From Flavobacterium sp. N1736 (GTDB taxonomy: Bacteria > Bacteroidota > Bacteroidia > Flavobacteriales > Flavobacteriaceae), in assembly GCF_025947065.1 (NCBI RefSeq), contig NZ_CP109994.1, positions 3,906,001 to 3,970,000 of the forward strand: a stretch of DNA of 64,000 bases, read 5' to 3'. Position numbers and translations under genes: made by a program. Shown piece by piece: positions 43,101-52,083 of the stretch (positions are counted from its first letter, which is position 1; each line of letters starts with the position of its first letter). The notes under the pieces are model-generated. The model saw only the letters and a program-made list of their open reading frames with translations, had not been told where the DNA came from and ran no database searches.

Positions 43101-46100
43101 AATGATATAGCACCCCGTTGCTTTAGAGGCAAATTTTATCCAGATTTCACTTTTACTGGTTGCGATAAATCGTGTTATGTCCAGATTTAAAATAACATTA
43201 TTTACTGCATTAGCTCGTGAGTTGTGATAACTTATGGCAAAATCATTTAGGTTTGAAGATGCTGTTATCATTTGTGGAGGGTAATTTCGTAAATCAACTT
43301 CCTTAGACATTTCTCCATTTCCGCACGCAATAATTTCAGAATCTATGATAACATTTTCCAGAGAAGGAGTTTGTTCGAAAATAATTGGTTTGATAGAAAA
43401 ACATCCGGTTGGTGTATAAATTACTCTCACCCAAATTGTTTTAGGAAATGAAGTTATCGTATAAGCAGAAGATACTTTGCCAAAACTTCCTCCTGCAATA
43501 GCATCATTTTCAGAAGTGTCATAATAAGTAAATGTATGATTAGCAGTTATTGGAAATCCTAAAATATCATCTCTGTATTTATCTAATATCACATTTTCTT
43601 TAATTGCAGCATTTTCATTCCCTGTATTATTATTACAAATTGTATAAACCAGCGGTTTTGTTTCTAATTCGGGAGACTTTACCAGATCAAATTTCAGTTC
43701 AACTATTATTGGGCAATCTCCGATATTTTGAGCAACATTAACCCAAACAGAATTAGCTGAAGTTCCTTCAATAGCAGCAATCAAAGATGTTGTGTTAGCT
43801 ATGGATTCTGCCTGCGTTTTATAAAATTTATAAACCATACCGGCTGAAAGACTTGGATTGTTAGCAATAAGTTGATCCTTTATATAACTAGCGGTTAAAA
43901 GTTCCTTACCATCATTTTCAAAATCACAACTTTTAATAATGGTATTAGTAAGTACCGGAGTTTTAATAAGATTGACATTAAAAGATACTATTTTCCAACA
44001 GGTAGTAATTTTATCGTATACCCGAACATAAATAGTCGTGGGAGAAACCGTTACCAGATAATTTACTGCCAATATATTAGAAATAAAAAATGGTGAACCT
44101 TCATTTCCTGCCTCTGCGGCAGACAAAGTAGCGTATAAAGTAATTTCAGCATTTGGATCACTGCTTACCAGTCCTTCATTTAAATTCACAAATTCCTGAT
44201 TATCATTATTTACATCACATATAAGTAAGTTTTTAAGAACAGGCAAAGCTACAGCAGTAGTAAACTGAAATTTAACTTCAACTATAACAGGACATTCCTC
44301 ATTTATGTTGAGTCTTGCAAATACAGACATTTGCAAAGGATTGATCTCAAAATTAGTGAGATTAGAAATATAATTTGTTGCTCCTGAATGAGCTTGAACC
44401 AAAGTTCGATAGTATCGTATTGGAGTTTGTAATTTGCTTAATTGTGTGGCTGACAGTTCATTTTTTATATCTGTTTCATTATTACTTATTTTAATTATGT
44501 CTACAATTTCTTTTTTATCATCATCAAAATCACAAACTACATAAGCAGGATTTATTGATTTTTCGATAATAGGAACCAGATTAAAATTTAGTTCATGGGT
44601 ATAAATACAACCATAATATTTTACATAAACATATATCGTTGTCTGGGAACGAATTAAATTTATGTCGGTTATAATTTTAGTAATATTACTTGGGTCAGCT
44701 TCATAATTATTCAAATCTTCCAAGGCAGCAAAAAAATGTATTGTTGCTCCGGGATATTCTGCTTCCAATGCCATTTGCCATTTTGGTTTTGGATCGTAAT
44801 TTGACTTTATAGTAATGATTTCTTTTCCGTCATTATAGATATCACATATTTCAAAAGTGCTCGGATTTATTGTTGCTTTTTTTGATGCACTTACCGGAAA
44901 ATTGACATACGATTCTATCCCGCTATTATTTATTTTATATCGTGCCTGAACTACTTTAAAAAAAGGAGGTGAAAAAATATAAGTATAAGGAGCCATATCC
45001 GTAAGCAGGGAATTGTTGGCAGAATCATAAAACCCAATCAGGGTAATATCGGATAAAGTCAATCCTCCCTGTAAATAGAATTTGAGATAATCTACATCCA
45101 GATTCACTGTAAATGAAGTTTCATTTGTATCACAAATAGCGCCACCACCACCGCCGGGACCGCCGGGACCAGTTGCTGTTCCTCCTCCGCCACCGCCACC
45201 TCCGCCAGGCGAGCCGTCACAATCATCATCTGCTGCAAGTGAAATTTGCGTATATGCATCACAATAACCAACAGCTGTTGCCTTTACATAAATAGTAGTA
45301 TTCATAGTCAAAGTTGCAGAAGCAGGATTGAGTATTTTATAAGAAGCAGCATAACTGGAATTAGTATAATATTCAAGGTTTATTCCTGTAATTGGAGAAT
45401 CCAGAAGTTGTGCTTCATGCTGAGTTAAATTATAATTTTTTATTAATTGCCCCTCCGTTACATTACAAATTAAAAAAGCTTTATCTGGTGTTTTTACTTT
45501 TATATACTGTTTTAGTTTTATTTTAAATGGAACAATAGTATAGCAATCCGGATCATTATATGAAGTATTCCATACTCGTAAATACAAGGTTTTTGTATTA
45601 TCAGATTCTCCGTTAACATCTAAAGGATAAGCCGTATAATTGGTTATTTCAGGATTACCATTATTAGCAGCTTCCTGAGATTCAAAATATTTATAAGTAA
45701 TTCCATTTAACCCCGTAATGCCCAGAGTATTTAAATTAATGGTTTCTTTTCCATCATTATTTTCATCACATTTTTCAAAGAATTGATTCGGAGTAATTAT
45801 CGGTTTTTTATTTAATTTCAGATTTAACTTTGTGGTACTGTAACAAACTCCACTTTTTAATACCTTGACATATATTGTTTTATTATTCGAAAAAGAATAC
45901 GCATTTTTAGAATCAGATATTGGAATTGTAAGATTTTGATCTTCAAAATAAGAGAAGGAAAGTGACGAATCGGGATTTATTTCTGGTTCATACAAAGTTA
46001 AATCCAGCGTATAACTTTCGCCATTATTTACGCAAAAGGCAGCTGTTGTAATTTCTTTCGCGGTTGGGAAATCCTGAGAAAATTGTACTTCTATAGTATC

Positions 46101-47078
46101 TGTAACCCAAACTGGAGTACACAAATTATAAGTTACGGTTACTTCATATTTTGCATTTTGAGTGGGATAAACCAGTATGTTTTCCAAATTTCGTGTTCCT
46201 GTAATTTCACTTCCATCATTAAACCATTGTATAGCAATATTGGTATTTCCATTTGGAGTAAACCTCCATGCTTCATTATGAGCTTCCCAATTTCCGCTAT
46301 CTCGTCCAGGAGCAGCAATTCCTGCGCTTGAGTCGTAATTAGTAAGACCTATAGCTGCATTTTTTTGAAATGAATTTCCATCAATGACAGAATTACTACC
46401 TTCATTTTTAAAGCGGTCTTTTACATACACATCTATTATGTTGGTTGTTTCATATAAAACAATTTGCGAAGTGGAACTTTTACCAGCCACTCCATAACCA
46501 TACTGTGGGAGATTATTATAATTAATAATAAATTTTCTGTTAGGAAAATTTCCTTCTTGTCTATATAATATCTTATCTACACCTTGCATATCATGAAAAA
46601 CTCCGAAAATAGAATTTCTGGTAAGTCCATTAGGAATCGACCCAGAAGGAGCACGATCAGACTTCTGTTCTGTCAAAAGAGTATTAAAATTTACTATTCC
46701 GTTATCACTTATTATAATTTGTGAATATAAATTACCGTAAAAACAAAAGGCAAACGGTAAGTTTATAATTTTGCTATAAACATCATCACTCTCACTAATA
46801 TTAAAAACCTTTTCTCCTCTATCAAAATCTCCAACCGGAGCATAATCAACAGAAGATACATTATAGCTGTTTGTTTCTCTTATCTCAGGATATTGCGCAA
46901 TTAGTTGAATTCCATTATTAGGTAAAAAATCATAATCACAATCAATATTTATTACAGCCGTGTTTTCTTTGTGATCTTTTATTTTTACCAAAGGAATAGT
47001 AACATTTTGCGAAAAAATATTCTTTAAAGGAAATAATAAGAACAGAAAAAGGAATAGTTTGACATTTAGTAATTTCAT
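40125..47078 (-). CDS. Giant secreted protein with T9SS type B sorting domain
   Basis: The 2317-residue product has a Sec signal (MKLLNVKLFLFLFLLFPLKN). Residues 25-340 contain a nidogen-like region (LPFAFCFYGNLYSQIIISDN) and a PKD-like segment. From about 430 to 1650 units of about 100 residues each carry a Cys-Asp...Asp-Gly-Lys motif (CDENNDGKE, CDIYNDGKE, CDFENDGKE, CDESDNDGK), interrupted near 623-645 by a Gly-rich linker. From about 1660 to 2150 come SprB-like repeats (DITCNGANDGKIKITATGG). The last 85 residues, from CIPNHFTPNGDGINDEW, form a type B C-terminal domain, so it should be exported by the type IX system. An adhesive surface or extracellular role is likely. It is monocistronic. 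Confidence 0.9.
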   Translation of the reverse strand: MKLLNVKLFLFLFLLFPLKNIFSQNVTIPLVKIKDHKENTAVINIDCDYDFLPNNGIQLIAQYPEIRETNSYNVSSVDYAPVGDFDRGEKVFNISESDDVYSKIINLPFAFCFYGNLYSQIIISDNGIVNFNTLLTEQKSDRAPSGSIPNGLTRNSIFGVFHDMQGVDKILYRQEGNFPNRKFIINYNNLPQYGYGVAGKSSTSQIVLYETTNIIDVYVKDRFKNEGSNSVIDGNSFQKNAAIGLTNYDSSAGIAAPGRDSGNWEAHNEAWRFTPNGNTNIAIQWFNDGSEITGTRNLENILVYPTQNAKYEVTVTYNLCTPVWVTDTIEVQFSQDFPTAKEITTAAFCVNNGESYTLDLTLYEPEINPDSSLSFSYFEDQNLTIPISDSKNAYSFSNNKTIYVKVLKSGVCYSTTKLNLKLNKKPIITPNQFFEKCDENNDGKETINLNTLGITGLNGITYKYFESQEAANNGNPEITNYTAYPLDVNGESDNTKTLYLRVWNTSYNDPDCYTIVPFKIKLKQYIKVKTPDKAFLICNVTEGQLIKNYNLTQHEAQLLDSPITGINLEYYTNSSYAASYKILNPASATLTMNTTIYVKATAVGYCDAYTQISLAADDDCDGSPGGGGGGGGGTATGPGGPGGGGGAICDTNETSFTVNLDVDYLKFYLQGGLTLSDITLIGFYDSANNSLLTDMAPYTYIFSPPFFKVVQARYKINNSGIESYVNFPVSASKKATINPSTFEICDIYNDGKEIITIKSNYDPKPKWQMALEAEYPGATIHFFAALEDLNNYEADPSNITKIITDINLIRSQTTIYVYVKYYGCIYTHELNFNLVPIIEKSINPAYVVCDFDDDKKEIVDIIKISNNETDIKNELSATQLSKLQTPIRYYRTLVQAHSGATNYISNLTNFEINPLQMSVFARLNINEECPVIVEVKFQFTTAVALPVLKNLLICDVNNDNQEFVNLNEGLVSSDPNAEITLYATLSAAEAGNEGSPFFISNILAVNYLVTVSPTTIYVRVYDKITTCWKIVSFNVNLIKTPVLTNTIIKSCDFENDGKELLTASYIKDQLIANNPSLSAGMVYKFYKTQAESIANTTSLIAAIEGTSANSVWVNVAQNIGDCPIIVELKFDLVKSPELETKPLVYTICNNNTGNENAAIKENVILDKYRDDILGFPITANHTFTYYDTSENDAIAGGSFGKVSSAYTITSFPKTIWVRVIYTPTGCFSIKPIIFEQTPSLENVIIDSEIIACGNGEMSKEVDLRNYPPQMITASSNLNDFAISYHNSRANAVNNVILNLDITRFIATSKSEIWIKFASKATGCYIIKKLSVIIYDTPKAQDIYEAVCDETDGKLDGEYVIPDLHVFKTRIINGESNLENLYIYTYYKNQLDAVAGNGNTVNNLNYTFTEADVLSGNFSDSHTIYARIDKKDNTGCFSVVGIQFQINKKVSVNSIQPELFKCDESDNDGKINFDLSSVKLNISTDTNVGFKYYPTKNDAQNSTNEIINFTNWRNLNIYEHIVYVRVNAAGYCDNIASIKLKIYPYIKANDYISASICEFESDGKTESILNLLDEVKHMTSQINSIPEYSNLLDDLEIVFYTNLSDAQNPTLINSIPKSNLSNYNIHVGITEIWVRFQSKTTNCFEIKKLTLKKLKAPEIKIELTPFRCSIDNELLDAVVKLNPIKENELYSYSFDNGTTFSNTKNSIAVNSEQTINYIIKDENGCKVTGSVFVPGYNPPRDLEISATPIYCNTIGAVATVTVNNIIGATTGSLYTYEIINPIGIAQPNSTGIFSGLSPGTYQIKATDNVSKCSVTKSIEVLKAPQINIDVQSHIDIMCNGKNTGSISFIVSNFISSTNYTYELIPNISGLTSSQTGNLISFADLSKGKYTFSVTDNISGCTDQVNFLINEPPPLIFTGNAIDITCNGANDGKIKITATGGTGLIKYAISPNLSQFEDKFEFDNLSPGTYQILAQDELGCSGSEQLILEIKEPDVLQAKVINPVLQEICEGDKNGEFSISIFGGTLPYSVSLDNSDGPYKEIPDSQYDFTELVGGKKYKVFIKDAVGCITEIEVNMENAVIFKPQTEITYYCIKNETINSVTISIQADNIDLDDIDYALDNTTTYQRDNVFKNIAPGVHTIRARHTNGCEQTTLPFTVKDIQPLRLTLNNGALNEIVATVTGGQAPYKYSFSEKSFSTINKLIFYQSQIYIVTVTDKNGCTTTVSKYFEYIDLCIPNHFTPNGDGINDEWEPGCSVNFKNLTYTIVDRYGRIIANYKLGQKWDGKYNGNELPSGDYWYILKLNDSKDDREFTGHFTLYR

Positions 47079-47300
47079 AATGCTTTATTCATTTAATTAA
47101 CTCCGATAATAAATAGTAATGAAGCAATGATTTCCTTAAATAATCCAGATTAAAAAGGCTTAGACATTGTCGATGACTATTTTTTAAGAAATTCGGAAAA
47201 AGAAAGTTAGATAAGATTATGATAGCACAATAGCCACTATACGTTTTATAAGTAACAGAATAAGGCTTTTGTAGAAGCACTAACTATGAAAAAAAGGCAC

Positions 47301-47330
47301 AAAAAAACCGACAAGTAATTGTCGGCTCTT
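47301..47330. terminator. Hairpin like the ATP synthase terminator
   Basis: CCGACAA (47308-47314) pairs with TTGTCGG (47319-47325), followed by CTCTTTC. The core differs from the hairpin at 40060-40079 by one loop base and one outer base. It is upstream of the giant gene and so does not end any gene that I can see on the plus strand. Confidence 0.7.
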
Positions 47331-47540
47331 TCTATTTATAGTAGTTTTTTAGTTTTTCTTTTTAAACTTATAAAACGGTGATTCTCAATTAATCAAAAAA
47401 GAGAATCAACACCATTTTATAAAATTTATAGGTAGATTTACGTCTCCGTATTGCTTTGTCTTTTATGGGAACAAACTAGCTTTATTAGTCCCAGTGCTCT
47501 GTTTTTTTAAGGGTTACAAATCAGCTGTTATCAAATCCCT
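47302..47540. repeat. Duplicated structured block, copy A
   Basis: Starting at the hairpin, the block holds a second stem, GGTGATTCTC (47377-47386) with GAGAATCA plus ACC (47401-47413), a conserved stretch ACCATTTTATAAA followed by AGATTTAYGTCTCYG, and one copy of the 89-bp unit (47451-47540). Copy B at 47662-47909 has the same parts in the same order. Confidence 0.85.
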
Positions 47541-47661
47541 ACAAAACAAATTTACTATAACAATGTTGTTGGATTATTATATGATTTTTAGGTTTTGTTA
47601 TACATTTATCATTTCATTATTTGAAAAATTAAAAATGTAATATTTCTGATATAAACACAAT

Positions 47662-47909
47662 AAAAAAGAGCCAGCAATTATATTGCTGGCTCTTTTTGTA
47701 TTAATATATAGTAGTTTTATTTTAAATAAAAATGATTATAAAATGGTGATTCCCAATTTGATCATAAACCGAGAATCAGTACCATTTTATAAATCTAAAA
47801 GGCAGATTTATGTCTCTGCAGTGCTTTGTCTTTCATGGGAACAAACTAGCTTTATTAGTCCCAATGCTCTGTTTTTTTAAGGGTTACATTTCAGCAGAAT
47901 CAATCCCTT
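47662..47909. repeat. Duplicated structured block, copy B
   Basis: The block begins with a hairpin, GCCAGCAAT (47670-47678) with ATTGCTGGC (47682-47690), flanked by A and T runs. Its stem sequence differs from copy A but keeps pairing. The second stem, GGTGATTC (47745-47752) with GAATCA plus ACC (47773-47783), is also kept. The block ends with an 89-bp unit (47821-47909). Confidence 0.85.
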
Positions 47910-48085
47910 GTGCTTTGTCTTTCGTGGGAACAAACTAGCTTTATTAGTCCCAATGCTCTGTTTTTTTAGGGTTACATTTCAGCAGAATCAATCCCTTGTG
48001 CTTTGTCTTTTATGGGAACAAACAAGCTTTATCAGTCCCAGTGCTTCCTTTTTTATACGGGTTGTATTTAGCTTTCTCAATCCCT
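47821..48085. repeat. Three tandem 88-89-bp units with internal hairpins
   Basis: Units start with GTGCTTTGTCTTT at 47821, 47910 and 47998; a fourth, separate copy is at 47451. Each has GGGAACAAACTAGC-TTTAT-TAGTCCC, whose ends can pair, then a T-run, then AGGGTTA ... AATCCCT, whose ends can also pair. The last unit (47998-48085) is the most diverged. Confidence 0.9.
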
Positions 48086-48344
48086 GTGAAGCAAATTTAA
48101 GAAGAGACTGTTAAAAAAATGTTACATAATTTTTGACAGGAATTTATATATTTCACATGTTTTAGTTCTTTTTTAGATGTTTAAACTGTAAAACCTCTTA
48201 AAATCAAGAGATTATCTCTGTGAGCAATCTATTGTTTCCGTTCAGATACAAACTGTAATTCATCTTTTATTTTGACTAATTAATACTATTTTCAATCCTG
48301 AATAATTTGTTTTTTATTAATTTTGACAACTATCTTAAAACATC

Positions 48345-48791
48345 ATGGAATTAAAAATACGAGAACTTACTACAATTCAGGATATGTTGGAAAATATTGA
48401 AACCATACGATTTCTTTATCCCAATATTTCCGTTGAGAAATATGAAGATTATCTTTCTCAAATGGTACCACACAATTATATCCAGATTGGAGTTTTTGAA
48501 AGTGGAATTTGTCTTGGAATTACCGGATGTTGGTCTGCAACTAAGTTATGGACAGGTAAATATCTTGAAATAGATAATTTTGTTGTTAATCCTGAGTTTC
48601 GTTCCAGAGGAATTGGAAAATTGCTTACAGATTATATCGAACAAAAAGCCATAGATTTAGATTGCAGCAGTATTGTTTTGGACGCTTTTACAGGAAATTT
48701 TGCTGCACATCGTTTTTACTACAATCAGGGTTATGGTCCAAAAGGATTTCATTTTGTTAAAATTCTGGACGAAAAAAAATTAACCGTATAA
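48345..48791 (+). CDS. GNAT family N-acetyltransferase
   Basis: The 148-residue product has the GNAT fold: the acetyl-CoA loop FRSRGIGKLLTDYIEQ (about residues 86-101), preceded by YLEIDNFVVNPE, and the C-terminal SIVLDAFTGNFAAHRFYYNQ with GYGPKGFHFVK. It transfers an acetyl group from acetyl-CoA to an amine, but the acceptor is not predictable. A TAATTTTG box at 48318-48325 lies 19 bp upstream of the ATG. It is preceded by the 1.27-kb repeat region and followed 95 bp later by the flippase gene, which has its own -7 match. Confidence 0.9.
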   Translation: MELKIRELTTIQDMLENIETIRFLYPNISVEKYEDYLSQMVPHNYIQIGVFESGICLGITGCWSATKLWTGKYLEIDNFVVNPEFRSRGIGKLLTDYIEQKAIDLDCSSIVLDAFTGNFAAHRFYYNQGYGPKGFHFVKILDEKKLTV

Positions 48792-48886
48792 AAATATACC
48801 GAAGTTTTTTTATTGAATTCAACAAAATCAATAATAAACGAAAGAATTGGTTATTTTTGTGTTACAAACTTTATTACATACATATT

Positions 48887-50347
48887 TTGGGATTATATAA
48901 AAGTCTATTCAAACAAACTGCTATTTACGGATTAGCAACAGTATTACCCCGAATGCTAAGTTTTTTATTAGTACGACTGTATACCGGGATTTTACCAACT
49001 GCAGAATACGGAGAAGTTTCGATTGTTTTATCCTGGATGGTTTTCTTTAACGTTGTACTTTCTTATGGAATGGAAACGGCTTTTTTTAGGTTTTACAGCG
49101 CCGAAGAAGACAAGAAAAATGTCATTGCAACATCAACAATATCAATATTTTGGTCGTCGATCGGGTTTCTTTTTGCGGCATTAATATTTAGAAATACCTT
49201 AGCAAACTGGGCCGAAGTTGACGCGCAATATATAACCTATTCAGTTTGGATATTAGTTTTGGATGCTCTGGTTTTAGTACCATTTTCAAAATTAAGAGCC
49301 AACCAGAGACCAATGGTTTATGCAGCAATTAAGATTGGAAATGTGTTCATTAATATGTTGCTGAATTTCTTCTTTTTAATATACTTGCCAAAATTGGCAG
49401 CGTCACATCCAAATTCTGTTTGGGATAATTTATATGTAGAAAATTTCCAGATTGCGTATATTTTCATTGCAAATCTGTTGGCAAGTTTAGCCACTTTTGT
49501 AGTGCTTTCGCCGAATTATCTTTCACTTGGCAGAAAATTTGATCCAGTACTTTGGAAAAAAATGATGAAATACGGTTTACCAATTTTGGTTGCCGGACTT
49601 GCATTTGCAGTTAATGAACATTTTGATAAAATTTTGCTTGGATATTTATTACCAGAAAATTTAGCCAAGTCAGAAGTGGGGGCTTATTCTGCCTGCTATA
49701 AATTAGGTTTATTTATGGTTTTGTTTGCAACCGCTTTCAGATTAGGAATTGAGCCATTCTTTTTTAGCCACTCAAAAAACGAAAATGCACCACAAACATA
49801 TGCTGTAATCACCAAATATTTTGTGATTTTTGGTTCGTTGATTCTATTGGGAGTTATTGTTTTTGCAGATGTTTTAAAATATCTTTTGCTGGATAATAAA
49901 TCATATTGGGAAGCCATGAAAGTGGTACCTTTAATTATTCTGGCCAATTTCTTTTTAGGAATTTACAACAATTTATCCGTTTGGTATAAGTTAACAGATC
50001 AAACAAAAATTGGCGCTTACATTTCTATAGTTGGTGCTATTGTAACATTGGTTTTAAATTATATATTAATTCCAAAATACAGTTATTACGGCTCAGCAAT
50101 CGCAACAATTTCAGCTTATGGAAGTATGATGTTAATCTCATACATTTTAGGAAATAAATATTATCCAATACCTTATGATATGAATAAAATTGGAGCATAT
50201 TTAGGAATTTCAATTTTGTTTTCGGCTATTTCTTTTTATGGATTTAGAGAAAATTATTTTGTTGGAATTCCGTTATTATTAGCTTTTATATATTTTGTTT
50301 ATCATAACGAAAAAGACACCATTAAAGGAATTATGAATAGAAAGTAG
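48887..50347 (+). CDS. Polysaccharide flippase-like membrane protein (MOP superfamily)
   Basis: I choose the TTG at 48887, which gives [20 protein letters not shown], the usual flavobacterial N-terminus (486 residues); a longer frame from 48857 would start inside a TATTTTTG box (48852-48859). About 14 hydrophobic helices follow, with [20 protein letters not shown] and [15 protein letters not shown] typical of the oligosaccharide flippase branch. It probably moves a lipid-linked saccharide across the inner membrane. It leads a group conserved in Bacteroidota: flippase, dut, nucleotidyltransferase, TPR protein, DUF4292 and EnvC-like genes. It is not closely similar to the Wzx at 7819-9105. Confidence 0.83.
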   Translation: MGLYKSLFKQTAIYGLATVLPRMLSFLLVRLYTGILPTAEYGEVSIVLSWMVFFNVVLSYGMETAFFRFYSAEEDKKNVIATSTISIFWSSIGFLFAALIFRNTLANWAEVDAQYITYSVWILVLDALVLVPFSKLRANQRPMVYAAIKIGNVFINMLLNFFFLIYLPKLAASHPNSVWDNLYVENFQIAYIFIANLLASLATFVVLSPNYLSLGRKFDPVLWKKMMKYGLPILVAGLAFAVNEHFDKILLGYLLPENLAKSEVGAYSACYKLGLFMVLFATAFRLGIEPFFFSHSKNENAPQTYAVITKYFVIFGSLILLGVIVFADVLKYLLLDNKSYWEAMKVVPLIILANFFLGIYNNLSVWYKLTDQTKIGAYISIVGAIVTLVLNYILIPKYSYYGSAIATISAYGSMMLISYILGNKYYPIPYDMNKIGAYLGISILFSAISFYGFRENYFVGIPLLLAFIYFVYHNEKDTIKGIMNRK

Positions 50348-50376
50348 TGTTACTTTTTAATCTTTATAAAATAAAA

Positions 50377-50811
50377 ATGAAAATACAAATAATCAATAAG
50401 TCACAACACGCATTACCAAATTACGAAACAATTGCTTCGGCAGGAATGGATTTACGTGCCAATTTAACCGAATCAATAGTTTTAAAACCATTAGAAAGAA
50501 CCATCGTAAAAACAGGACTTTTTATCGAATTGCCAATTGGTTATGAAGCGCAAGTGCGACCAAGAAGCGGCTTGGCAGCAAAAAAAGGAGTAACGGTTTT
50601 AAATTCTCCCGGAACTGTCGATGCTGATTACAGAGGCGAAATAGGCGTAATTTTAGTAAATTTATCTAATGATGAATTTGTAATCGAAAACGGAGAACGA
50701 ATTGCACAATTGATTATTGCCAAACATGAAAGAGCAGAATGGATGGAAGTTGCAGAACTTTCTGAAACTTCAAGAGGCGAAGGCGGTTTTGGAAGCACAG
50801 GAGTTAAGTAG
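50377..50811 (+). CDS. dut: dUTP diphosphatase
   Basis: With the ATG at 50377 the protein has 144 residues, the normal length for trimeric dUTPases. The five motifs are visible: [55 protein letters not shown] and the C-terminal flap [10 protein letters not shown]. It converts dUTP to dUMP, limiting uracil in DNA and feeding dTMP synthesis. A GTG at 50347, which overlaps the flippase stop, is rejected because its extra residues are not family-like. It is 30 bp behind the flippase gene and probably co-transcribed. Confidence 0.97.
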   Translation: MKIQIINKSQHALPNYETIASAGMDLRANLTESIVLKPLERTIVKTGLFIELPIGYEAQVRPRSGLAAKKGVTVLNSPGTVDADYRGEIGVILVNLSNDEFVIENGERIAQLIIAKHERAEWMEVAELSETSRGEGGFGSTGVK

Positions 50812-51043
50812 TTTTCAGTAATCAGTTTTCAGTCGCAGTTTCAGCGATCAGTTTATAAACTTTGCGGCCTCAAAATAAAGCGAAACTAACTTTGTAATCT
50901 TTGTGAAAACCTTTGCGAACTTTGTGGTAAAAATTTTAAGAGAAACAGAAATAAAACCTTAGGATTGCAAACTTTGCTGTAGTATAATTTGAACTAACCA
51001 AACTGAAGATTTTTAATCTTCCCATATTTAAAATAATTTCAAA
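50812..51043. other. Intergenic spacer with dispersed-repeat-like text
   Basis: The 232-bp gap contains CAGT-rich words (TTTTCAGTCGCAGTTTCAG near 50828) like those of the hexamer array at 27375, and several CTTTGCG / ACTTTGTG words (50869-50935). The same CTTTG style recurs at 60580-60601. No promoter match or terminator stands out. Confidence 0.65.
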
Positions 51044-52060
51044 ATGAAAATAATCGTTCCAATGGCGGGTCGAGGATCAAGACTTAGGCCACATACATTA
51101 ACTGTTCCAAAACCATTAATTCCGGTTGCAGGAAAATCTATAGTACATCGTTTAGTTGAAGATATTGCAAAAATATTAAAAGAACCAATCGAAGAAGTGG
51201 CTTTTATTTTAGGAGACCCTGCTTTTTTTGGCGATGATCTTGTAGCAAGTTTAGAAGAATTGGCAGGAAGTTTAGGAGCAAAAGCGTCTATTTACCGTCA
51301 GGATTTACCTTTAGGAACCGGACATGCCATTATGTGTGCCAAAGAATCTCTATCAGGTCCGGCAGTTATAGCCTATGCAGATACATTAATACGTGCAGAT
51401 TTTGAATTAGATCCTTCGGCAGATGCTGTGATTTGGGTAAAACAAGTAGATCAGCCGGAAGCATTTGGCGTTGTAAAATTAAACAACAACAATGAAATCG
51501 TAGAATTGGTTGAGAAACCAAAAGAATTTGTTAGCGATTTGGCCGTTATCGGAATATACTATTTTAAAGAAGTTGGAGATTTGAAAAAAGAACTTCAGGG
51601 CGTTTTGGATAATAATATTCAAAATGGTGGTGAATATCAGATCAATGACGGAATCAAAGCAATGATGGCTAACGGAAAAGTTTTTAAAACCGGAAGCGTA
51701 GATGAATGGATGGATTGCGGAAATAAAGATGTAACTGTAGAGACTAATACAAGAATGTTAGGGTTTTTACACAATGATGGTGAGCATTTAGTAGATTATG
51801 ACGTAACTTTAGAAAACTCAACCATTATTCCGCCTTGTTTTATTGGCGAAAATGTAGTGTTGAAAAATGCAACCGTGGGTCCAAATGTTTCTTTAGGAAA
51901 AGGATGTCATGTTATCGACAGTTCAATAAAAAACAGTTTAGTACAAACGTATTCGCAAATAAAAAATGCTAACCTGGACAATGCAATGATTGGAAACCAC
52001 GTTAGTTATGATGGTAAGTTTACAAGTATTAGCATTGGTGATTATTCTGTTTTAGAATAA
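51044..52060 (+). CDS. Sugar-phosphate nucleotidyltransferase (RmlA/GlmU-like) with beta-helix tail
   Basis: The 338-residue product opens with MKIIVPMAGRGSRLRPHTLT and VPKPLIPVAGKS, the nucleotide-binding loop of NTP_transferase enzymes. YRQDLPLGTGHAIMCAKESL and AVIAYADTLIRADF supply the metal site, and EAFGVVKLNNNNEIVELVEK the sugar site. The C-terminal part (about residues 245-338) has hexapeptide-type repeats (NATVGPNVSLGKGCHV). Such enzymes make NDP-sugars from sugar-1-phosphate; the tail suggests a two-domain GlmU or GMPP type, but acyltransferase activity is not evident. It is placed with cell-envelope genes. Confidence 0.87.
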   Translation: MKIIVPMAGRGSRLRPHTLTVPKPLIPVAGKSIVHRLVEDIAKILKEPIEEVAFILGDPAFFGDDLVASLEELAGSLGAKASIYRQDLPLGTGHAIMCAKESLSGPAVIAYADTLIRADFELDPSADAVIWVKQVDQPEAFGVVKLNNNNEIVELVEKPKEFVSDLAVIGIYYFKEVGDLKKELQGVLDNNIQNGGEYQINDGIKAMMANGKVFKTGSVDEWMDCGNKDVTVETNTRMLGFLHNDGEHLVDYDVTLENSTIIPPCFIGENVVLKNATVGPNVSLGKGCHVIDSSIKNSLVQTYSQIKNANLDNAMIGNHVSYDGKFTSISIGDYSVLE

Positions 52061-52083
52061 TACTTTAAAAAGAAATTATGTAA

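Larger units (their letters stand above)
47079..48344. other. 1.27-kb gene-free region with duplicated hairpin-rich repeats
   Basis: No convincing gene lies between the giant gene (start at 47078) and the GNAT gene (48345). Short open frames here are by-products of repeats. The region holds three terminator-like hairpins or their relatives (47301-47330, 47662-47697 and inner stems), a duplicated block (47302-47540 and 47662-47909) and four copies of an 88-90-bp unit. The last 230 bp are AT-rich and show nothing besides a TAATTTTG box at 48318-48325. Confidence 0.85.

Noticed and set aside
40125..47078. Open frames on the plus strand inside the giant gene (for example 42625-42810, 46083-46331)
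   Set aside because: They are short, Ser/Ile/Cys-rich shadows of the giant gene with no start signal.
47821..48085. CRISPR array
   Set aside because: The 88-89-bp units are directly adjacent without unique spacers, and no cas genes are present. The same applies to the 13-bp array at 27481.
47683..48114. Small open frames in the 47.7-48.1 kb repeats
   Set aside because: Two frames translate the same 89-bp units (WEQTSFISP repeated) with no start signals; they are by-products of the repeat.
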